Positions 1 through 4,620 of a stretch of DNA of 5,756 nt are shown piece after piece. The stretch is taken from the NCBI GenBank assembly GCA_003575245.1, contig NMQN01000117.1:1-5756 (forward strand), given 5' to 3'. Positions within the stretch are counted from its first letter, which is position 1. Each line of letters opens with the position of its first letter. The DNA is from Candidatus Atribacteria bacterium 1244-E10-H5-B2. GTDB taxonomy: Bacteria; Atribacterota; JS1; SB-45; 34-128. The notes below the pieces were generated by a model that worked only from the letters and a program-made list of their open reading frames with translations, was not told the origin of the DNA and did no database searches. A program made the translations under genes and the position numbers.

Positions 1-549
1 GCAAGCGGTGGATATGGTATTGTAATCGCTGCAAAAGATAAAAATATTGCCTGTGTATGTGCACAATGTCCGGGACTGGATCCTCATGCCTCAGGAGAGA
101 TGTTTTTAAAAAAATTAGGTATCGGGCACATTCTCCGTCTGTTTGTTCACGGACAACGTGATATGATGAGGTTTCGCTTAGGTCTTTCGCCCCATAAAAT
201 ACCTATCGTAGGGAAACCTGGAAGTATTGCTTTTTTCCCCATTTCGGATGCTTATGACGGTTACAGTAAACTTGCATCGGAGAATTTTATTAATGAAGTC
301 TGTGCTCGTGTCATTCTGCGGTCACACGGATTCAAGCCGGTCGAACACCTACGGAACGTACAATGCCCAATCCTGATTCAGATATGTGATCATGACAGCT
401 TAGCTCCAATAAGTACCAAAACCGCAAAAGAATTGGAGAAATATGCAGAAGTGAAACACTATCCCATCGGCCACTTTGATATCTATACAGGGGATAACTT
501 CGAAAAAAGCGTAAGCGATCAGCTGGCATTTTTTAAAAAACACTTTTGA
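1..549 (+). CDS. Alpha/beta hydrolase, C-terminal part (5' end outside window)
   Basis: The frame is open from the first base to TGA at 547-549, giving 182 visible residues; the N-terminus lies upstream. It opens with A-S-G-G-Y-G, which fits the residues just after the nucleophile in the G-x-S-x-[SG]-G elbow of alpha/beta hydrolases, so the catalytic serine is probably encoded immediately before the window. The rest of the fold follows: a hydrophobic strand (about codons 123-129), then C-D-H-D-S-L-A-P with the likely acid Asp at codon 132, then P-I-G-H-F with the likely catalytic His at codon 158. The family hydrolyses esters, amides or similar bonds; the substrate cannot be read here. No signal peptide is visible in this part. 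Six of its seven arginine codons are CGN, and GC is about 42% by hand count, higher than in the genes downstream. The ATG at 100 is internal, not the start. Confidence 0.85.
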   Translation, partial: ASGGYGIVIAAKDKNIACVCAQCPGLDPHASGEMFLKKLGIGHILRLFVHGQRDMMRFRLGLSPHKIPIVGKPGSIAFFPISDAYDGYSKLASENFINEVCARVILRSHGFKPVEHLRNVQCPILIQICDHDSLAPISTKTAKELEKYAEVKHYPIGHFDIYTGDNFEKSVSDQLAFFKKHF

Positions 550-600
550 TTTATTAAAACGATAGGGGGAGGTAGTTAGGTCAAATGTGTATGACAAATG

Positions 601-629
601 TTGAGATAAATCCTCAAATATTGTACAAT
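601..629 (+). promoter_or_regulatory. Sigma70-type promoter of the diguanylate cyclase gene
   Basis: The -35 box TTGAGA (601-606) and -10 box TACAAT (624-629) each match the consensus at five of six positions and are separated by exactly 17 bp. Transcription would begin near 636, giving a leader of about 44 nt before the TTG start at 680. It is the best promoter candidate in this gap. The upstream hydrolase gene has no clear terminator, so some read-through is also possible. Confidence 0.65.
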
Positions 630-631
630 AT
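618..631. repeat. Perfect 14-bp palindrome covering the -10 box (candidate operator)
   Basis: ATATTGTACAATAT is identical to its reverse complement, centred between 624 and 625, and contains the whole -10 box TACAAT. Outer arms TCAAA (614-618) and TTTGA (633-637) extend the symmetry, offset by one base. A dimeric repressor bound here would block RNA polymerase; this role is inferred from position and symmetry only. A 10-bp direct repeat, ATGTTGAGAT, lies on both sides (598-607 and 637-646). Confidence 0.45.
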
Positions 632-668
632 GTTTGATGTTGAGATCTAAATCTTAAAGATATATCCT

Positions 669-673
669 GGAGA
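669..673 (+). promoter_or_regulatory. Ribosome binding site that supports the TTG start
   Basis: GGAGA is followed by six bases and then TTG at 680. The next in-frame ATG is residue 53, already inside the first PAS domain, so this site decides in favour of the TTG start. Confidence 0.7.
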
Positions 674-679
674 AGAGCA

Positions 680-2536
680 TTGACGAAAGAAAAAAATATA
701 ACTAAAGGGCAGTTAACCAATAAATTGGTGAAATTGAGCCAGAGAATTACCGAATTGGAAAAATCAGTAGTTGGGTGCCAACAGGTGGAAGAGTCCCTGC
801 GGGAGAGTGAGGAAAAATATCGAATTCTGGTAGAAATGGCTGCTAATGCTATTTTCTTAGAGACAATAGAAGGTCGTATACTCGAATGTAATACTGCCGG
901 AGCAAAGATGTTTGGATATAATAAAAAAGATATGATTGGCTTGACTATAGCTGACAGAGTTCCAGAAGGATTTGCAAAGAAATTACCTAAGGTTGTTACC
1001 GAAAAAGAGGCTACTCAAGGTATTTTCGTCCCCCGAATAAGCAAAAAGAAAGATGGCACCATCTTTCCCATAGAAATTGCCACCAAAATTGTCAATATCA
1101 GAGGAAAACCCCGACTTATAACTTATATTCGTGATATCACCAAACGTAAGGAAGCAGAAAAAAAACTCAAAAAAGCAAGAAAGTTGTTTGCCAGTCTCTT
1201 TGCAAGTAGTCCTGAAGCTGCCCTATATCAAGATGAAAATGGCAATATCATAAATATAAATTCCCAATTTACCAAAATTTTTGGTTATACCTTAAAAGAG
1301 ATTAGAGGTAGAAATATCGATGAAGGGATGATTTATCCTGCAGATAAGATAGAGGAAGGAAAGAGGCTCACCCGGAAAGTGTTAGATAGCTTTTTGGAGT
1401 ATGAGACTATTAGAAAGAAGAAAGACGGGACTTTATTTCCCGTAATTATATCTGCAAGTCCGGTTATGATTGATAAAAAACCTCAAGGAACCGTAGTTTT
1501 ATATAGAGATATCACTGAACGGAAGCAGAGCGAACAGTTAAATACAGTCTTATATAATATCTCCAAAGCTGCCAATTCTGACATATCCCTTAACCAGCTC
1601 TACCCTTTAATTCATCAAGAATTAAATAATATCATTGATTCAACTAATTTTTTTATTGCTTTAGTTGATGTCGAAAAAGACGAAATGTCTTTCCCTTATC
1701 ATAGAGATGAAAAAGACAATCATTTCCCTACTCTCAGGTTAAGCCGGGCAAATAATTTAACTGCATATATTATAAGATCTGGTCAATCTCTCCTGGTCAA
1801 TCTAAAACAGATTAAGAAAATGGCGGTTGAAGGAGATATAAAATTAGAATCTGTGGGTATAGTAACTGCCGGCACTCACTGGTTAGGGGTTCCTTTAAAG
1901 ATAAAAAATAAAATAATAGGAGCTATGGTGATTCAAGGATATATTAGCCCCCATCTTTTTTCTAAAAAAGATATTCAACTTATGGAATTCGTTTCTTCCC
2001 AGATTGCCACTGCTATACAGAGAAAGCAAATGGAAGAAGAGATGGAAAAATTAGCACACTTTGATAGTTTAACCGGTGCTTGTAATAGAGGATATGGCTT
2101 ATCCCTCCTGGAACGGGAACTTAAATTTGCCCGAAGAAGAAAAACCCCATTTTTATTAATCTATATTGATATAGATGATTTTAAAAATATTAATGATACT
2201 TTTGGTCATGGAGAAGGCGACCAAGCTTTAAAAAAAGTATTTAAATTATTAAAATCTGCCTTAAGAGAGATTGATATCATCTGCCGGATGGGAGGGGATG
2301 AATTCTTGCTAATCTTCCCGGATAGTTCCCAAAAAAACCTACCTATAATTAATGAACGTTTTAATAAGAACTTAATTAAGTTAAACCAAACTATTAAGAA
2401 ACCCTACAAGATAGGTTTTAGTATGGGCATTTCTTGTTATGATCCTGATAATCCCCAATCTATGGATGAGTTAATTCAGATAGCTGATAATATGATGTAT
2501 GAAGAGAAAAAGAAAAATTTCAAAAGGAAAAAGTAA
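680..2536 (+). CDS. Diguanylate cyclase, PAS-PAS-GAF-GGDEF
   Basis: This 618-residue protein is predicted to make c-di-GMP from two GTP. The order is: a charged, probably coiled-coil N-terminus (about 10-45), PAS 1 (about 43-157, ending R-D-I-T-K-R-K), PAS 2 (about 165-282, ending R-D-I-T-E-R-K), GAF (about 285-447), a short helical linker, and GGDEF (about 458-613). The active-site loop G-G-D-E-F is intact at 538-542. D497 in the D-I-D-D-F-K motif (metal), N505 and D514 in the N-I-N-D-T-F-G-H-G-E-G-D segment (GTP) match the positions known from PleD. R-E-I-D at 529-532 has the right spacing for the RxxD inhibitory site, so product feedback is expected. The usual D-x-L-T-G-L-x-N-R-R reads D-S-L-T-G-A-C-N-R-G. 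There is no signal peptide or membrane segment, so it is probably a cytosolic sensor; PAS and GAF ligands are unknown. No EAL or HD-GYP partner is in the window. Confidence 0.93.
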   Translation: MTKEKNITKGQLTNKLVKLSQRITELEKSVVGCQQVEESLRESEEKYRILVEMAANAIFLETIEGRILECNTAGAKMFGYNKKDMIGLTIADRVPEGFAKKLPKVVTEKEATQGIFVPRISKKKDGTIFPIEIATKIVNIRGKPRLITYIRDITKRKEAEKKLKKARKLFASLFASSPEAALYQDENGNIININSQFTKIFGYTLKEIRGRNIDEGMIYPADKIEEGKRLTRKVLDSFLEYETIRKKKDGTLFPVIISASPVMIDKKPQGTVVLYRDITERKQSEQLNTVLYNISKAANSDISLNQLYPLIHQELNNIIDSTNFFIALVDVEKDEMSFPYHRDEKDNHFPTLRLSRANNLTAYIIRSGQSLLVNLKQIKKMAVEGDIKLESVGIVTAGTHWLGVPLKIKNKIIGAMVIQGYISPHLFSKKDIQLMEFVSSQIATAIQRKQMEEEMEKLAHFDSLTGACNRGYGLSLLERELKFARRRKTPFLLIYIDIDDFKNINDTFGHGEGDQALKKVFKLLKSALREIDIICRMGGDEFLLIFPDSSQKNLPIINERFNKNLIKLNQTIKKPYKIGFSMGISCYDPDNPQSMDELIQIADNMMYEEKKKNFKRKK

Positions 2537-2589
2537 ATACCCCCTCATTTACTCTGAATATCAATAAATTTTCCCAAAAAAGAGTTTTT

Positions 2590-2621
2590 TAAAACTTCGC
2601 ACATACTTTTGAGAAGTTTTA
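2590..2621 (+). terminator. Weak hairpin after the diguanylate cyclase gene
   Basis: Arms AAAACTTC (2591-2598) and GAAGTTTT (2613-2620) are perfectly complementary, with one further T-A pair outside, around a 14-nt loop. The stem has only two G-C pairs and its T-run is part of the stem, so termination would be inefficient. It could instead be a simple inverted repeat next to a -10-like TATGAT (2622-2627) that may serve the following gene; no good -35 box accompanies that hexamer. Confidence 0.3.
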
Positions 2622-2647
2622 TATGATAAGCTTGAAATGGCATAGAT

Positions 2648-3469
2648 ATGATGAAAATTAAAGAAATTAAGGCAAAATCAATCATTGTAAAATCAAATTT
2701 ACCAGAGGGAGATTTCGTTATAAACCCTTATGTTGGATGTATGCATGGCTGTAAATATTGTTATGCAAGATTTATGAAAAGATTTACCGGTCATACTGAA
2801 CCATGGGGTTCTTTTGTTGACATAAAAATTAATGCCGGTGATTTAATCCCAAAAGGTACAAATAAATATAAGAAGAAATCTATAACAATTAGTTCGGTTA
2901 CCGATCCCTATCAACCAATTGAGAGAAAATATAAAATCACCAGAAAAATTCTTGAAAGACTTATACCACTTCAACCACATTTAGGTTTGATTACCAAGTC
3001 TGATTTAGTAGTTAGAGATATTGATTTATTTAAGCAATTTAAAGATTGTATGGTAACTCTTTCTTTTTCGGTTACAGATGAAAAACTAAGGAAACAAATA
3101 GAGCTTCTATCATCTCCAGTGAAACAAAAAATAAATGCTTTGAAAGAGCTGCATAAAGCGAAAATTTCCTCAGCCCTTTTTATCTCTCCGATCTTTCCAC
3201 AAATAACGGATTGGGAAAAAATAATCAACAAAACCAAATCTTTTGTGGATGAATATTGGTTTGAAAACCTAAATATTTACCCCTCTATCAAAGGTGAAAT
3301 TTATAATTTTTTAGGAAAAAACAAACCGGAACTTGTTGAAAAATACAAAAAAATCTACTCAAAAAATAGTAATTACTGGAATATTGAGGAAGACAAAATA
3401 ATAGAATTCTGTAAAAAGAATAAAATTAGTTGTAAAATCTATTTTCATCATAAGAGAAAAGATGCCTGA
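2648..3469 (+). CDS. Radical SAM protein, spore photoproduct lyase-like (COG1533)
   Basis: This 273-residue protein carries the radical SAM motif C-M-H-G-C-K-Y-C (C31, C35, C38; CX3CX2C), which binds the [4Fe-4S] cluster that cleaves S-adenosylmethionine. The surrounding N-P-Y-V-G-C and Y-C-Y-A-R, S-V-T-D-P-Y-Q-P (83-90), I-T-K-S-D-L-V-V-R-D (115-124) and T-L-S-F-S-V-T-D-E (137-145) segments are typical of the SplB/COG1533 family, often labelled DNA repair photolyase. Most such short members have no proven substrate, so true thymine-dimer repair is not claimed. Other cysteines are C134, C255 and C262. The upstream frame closes at the TGA at 2633, so translation starts at 2648 or at the adjacent ATG at 2651; there is no strong Shine-Dalgarno sequence. 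All eight arginines use AGA or AGG, unlike the hydrolase at the left edge. It is an oxygen-sensitive enzyme type, which suits an anaerobe. Confidence 0.88.
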   Translation: MMKIKEIKAKSIIVKSNLPEGDFVINPYVGCMHGCKYCYARFMKRFTGHTEPWGSFVDIKINAGDLIPKGTNKYKKKSITISSVTDPYQPIERKYKITRKILERLIPLQPHLGLITKSDLVVRDIDLFKQFKDCMVTLSFSVTDEKLRKQIELLSSPVKQKINALKELHKAKISSALFISPIFPQITDWEKIINKTKSFVDEYWFENLNIYPSIKGEIYNFLGKNKPELVEKYKKIYSKNSNYWNIEEDKIIEFCKKNKISCKIYFHHKRKDA

Positions 3470-3484
3470 TAAAAATTTGCACAT

Positions 3485-3509
3485 GCTCAGAATGTTGAGT
3501 TGAGCTTTT
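3485..3509 (+). terminator. Possible weak terminator after the radical SAM gene
   Basis: Arms GCTCA (3485-3489) and TGAGC (3501-3505) can pair around an 11-nt loop and are followed directly by TTTT. Five base pairs and a short T-run make this marginal. It begins 15 bases after the stop codon, which is the expected place. Confidence 0.3.
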
Positions 3510-3535
3510 GCGCTTTAAGAGTTAAAGGAATTATA

Positions 3536-3604
3536 ATGTATTTTGTAAAAAGGAAATTGGGTTTAAGTTTTATATTCGTTATGTTTATTATGTTTGACAA
3601 TTAA
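3536..3604 (+). CDS. Possible 22-residue hydrophobic peptide
   Basis: ATG at 3536 follows AAAGGA (3524-3529) by six bases, and the frame ends at TAA (3602-3604). The peptide has a basic start (K5, R6, K7) and then a hydrophobic run from about residue 8 to 20, ending D-N. This looks like a small membrane peptide or a signal-peptide stub cut short by a stop. A perfect hairpin, CTTTAA (3513-3518) with TTAAAG (3522-3527) around GAG, overlaps its ribosome site and could hide it. The family is not recognised, and an ORF this short in AT-rich DNA may be chance. Confidence 0.22.
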   Translation: MYFVKRKLGLSFIFVMFIMFDN

Positions 3605-3622
3605 TTATCTTTACTATATCGT
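3594..3622 (+). promoter_or_regulatory. Promoter of the methyltransferase gene
   Basis: A perfect -35 box, TTGACA (3594-3599), is followed after 17 bp by TATCGT (3617-3622), which keeps the first three positions and the last T of the -10 consensus. An alternative -10, TATATC (3615-3620), has 15-bp spacing. Transcription would begin near 3629, giving a leader of about 80 nt before the ATG at 3708. Confidence 0.5.
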
Positions 3623-3648
3623 AAAGGGCAATAATTACTTTTATACAA

Positions 3649-3669
3649 AGCATGAGTCATGCCCATGCT
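3649..3669 (+). promoter_or_regulatory. Two alternative hairpins in the methyltransferase leader
   Basis: GCATG (3650-3654) pairs with CATGC (3658-3662) around a 3-nt loop, and AGCATG (3649-3654) can instead pair with CATGCT (3664-3669) around a 9-nt loop. The two share the same left arm and so exclude each other. They lie in the predicted 5' leader, about 40 nt before the start codon. A regulatory role is possible, but no known riboswitch class is recognised. Confidence 0.3.
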
Positions 3670-3692
3670 CGGGTTATTTATTAAAGAATAGT

Positions 3693-3697
3693 GGAGA
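3693..3697 (+). promoter_or_regulatory. Ribosome binding site that supports the ATG at 3708
   Basis: GGAGA lies 10 bases before the ATG at 3708. It favours this start over the in-frame TTG at 3594, which has no ribosome site and is part of the -35 box. Confidence 0.55.
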
Positions 3698-3707
3698 ATA
3701 TAAAAAG

Positions 3708-4460
3708 ATGAACATAAGAAAAGTTGATACAGAGTTTGTCAGAAAATCATTTACTACAGAAAAAACAGTTTCAAATTATACAAAAGCAGTTAAAAAAATT
3801 GGGCTATGGGAATCTGAGAAGATGATGATTAAGAAATATTTTAATCCGGAAGACCGAATTTTAGATATAGGATGTGGTGCAGGGAGAACAACCATAGGTC
3901 TTTATAAGCTTGGTTATCATTTAGTGGAAGGTTTGGATTTATCAGAAGCGATGATAGTGCAAGCCAGAAGAATCAGTAAAGAATTGAATCATAACATAAC
4001 TTTTAGTGTGGGAGATGCGGCTTGTTTAGATTATAATGATGAAACTTATAGCGCAGCCTTATTTTCCTTTAATGGGATAATGCAGATACCAGAAAGAAAT
4101 AATCGGATAAGGGTGCTAAAAGAGATAAGGCGCATATTAAAACCTAAAGGATATTTCTTGTTTACCACTCATGACAGGGATAGCAGTAAAGAATATGAAT
4201 CACTTTGGCAAGAGGAGAAGAAAAAGTGGGCTTTGCATTTACAAGATAAAAGTTTGCATGAGTTTGGGGATAGGGTTATTAAGATGGAAGAGAGATACAT
4301 TTTTCTTCATTTTCCGACCAAAGATGAAGTAATTTCAAGTTTGGAAGAAGCAGGATTTATTTTAATAGAGGTAATATTGCGTTCTGAATTGTGTGAAGAA
4401 TCAGAAGAAGTGAAGAAGTTTTCTACCGATTGTGTGTTGTGGTTGGTTCAGAAATCTTAA
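3708..4460 (+). CDS. Class I SAM-dependent methyltransferase
   Basis: With the ATG at 3708 the protein has 250 residues, a usual size for a single Rossmann-fold methyltransferase. Motif I is I-L-D-I-G-C-G-A-G-R (51-60), which holds the SAM methionine and ribose. The acidic end of the second strand is D77 in E-G-L-D-L-S, followed by A-M-I-V-Q-A-R. G-D-A-A-C-L-D-Y (102-109) is the adenine-binding region, and R-R-I-L-K-P-K-G-Y-F (141-150) is the post-strand-4 motif of the Methyltransf_11/25 type. The C-terminal part from about 155 is charged and probably forms the substrate cap, but it gives no clue to substrate (small molecule, tRNA or protein). The frame stays open upstream to a TTG at 3594, adding 38 residues with no methyltransferase similarity; I treat that as leader. 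An intrinsic terminator follows 29 bases after the stop codon, so the gene is probably transcribed alone. Confidence 0.88.
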   Translation: MNIRKVDTEFVRKSFTTEKTVSNYTKAVKKIGLWESEKMMIKKYFNPEDRILDIGCGAGRTTIGLYKLGYHLVEGLDLSEAMIVQARRISKELNHNITFSVGDAACLDYNDETYSAALFSFNGIMQIPERNNRIRVLKEIRRILKPKGYFLFTTHDRDSSKEYESLWQEEKKKWALHLQDKSLHEFGDRVIKMEERYIFLHFPTKDEVISSLEEAGFILIEVILRSELCEESEEVKKFSTDCVLWLVQKS

Positions 4461-4489
4461 AAGCACAGAGACTGGGAATACGATTTAGG

Positions 4490-4535
4490 GAGAAAAATCT
4501 CGCCACATCAGGAAGAGTGCGGGATTTTCTCTTTA
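4490..4535 (+). terminator. Intrinsic terminator after the methyltransferase gene
   Basis: The arm at 4490-4503 pairs with 4519-4531 to give 13 pairs, with one bulged A and one G-U wobble, around a 15-nt loop. The inner end is GC-rich (CTCGC with GCGGG). Two further G-U pairs are possible at the base. The stem is followed by TTT and an AT-rich tract with a run of six T at 4546-4551. Confidence 0.65.
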
Positions 4536-4553
4536 AAAATTGTTATTTTTTAT

Positions 4554-4582
4554 TTGTCTTATCTATAGAAATAATATAAAAT
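4554..4582 (+). promoter_or_regulatory. Promoter of the FAD-dependent oxidoreductase gene
   Basis: TTGTCT (4554-4559) and TAAAAT (4577-4582) are separated by 17 bp; an overlapping TATAAA (4575-4580) would give 15 bp. It lies between the terminator and the next start codon, where a new promoter is expected. The surroundings are very AT-rich, so the exact boxes are uncertain. Confidence 0.45.
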
Positions 4583-4620
4583 TAATACGTATGGAAAAAA
4601 TAATTTAAAGGTGAGATGAT

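Noticed and set aside
529..540. TTTTTTAAAAAA palindrome at the end of the hydrolase gene as a terminator
   Set aside because: It lies within the coding sequence (Phe-Phe-Lys-Lys codons), has no G-C pairs and no loop.
640..668. Second promoter built on the repeated TTGAGA at 640-645
   Set aside because: No acceptable -10 box follows at 16-18 bp, and the start point would fall on or after the ribosome binding site.
332..720. Open frames on the - strand over the hydrolase end and the following gap (332-529 and 400-720)
   Set aside because: They lie opposite the conserved Asp and His region of the hydrolase and cross its stop and the diguanylate cyclase promoter; their residues show no domain pattern.
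2576..2590. A6-GAG-T6 inverted repeat as a terminator
   Set aside because: The stem has only A-T pairs, too weak to stop transcription by itself.
2971..3237. 88-codon open frame on the - strand inside the radical SAM gene
   Set aside because: It is the complement of a clearly conserved coding region and has no recognisable features of its own.
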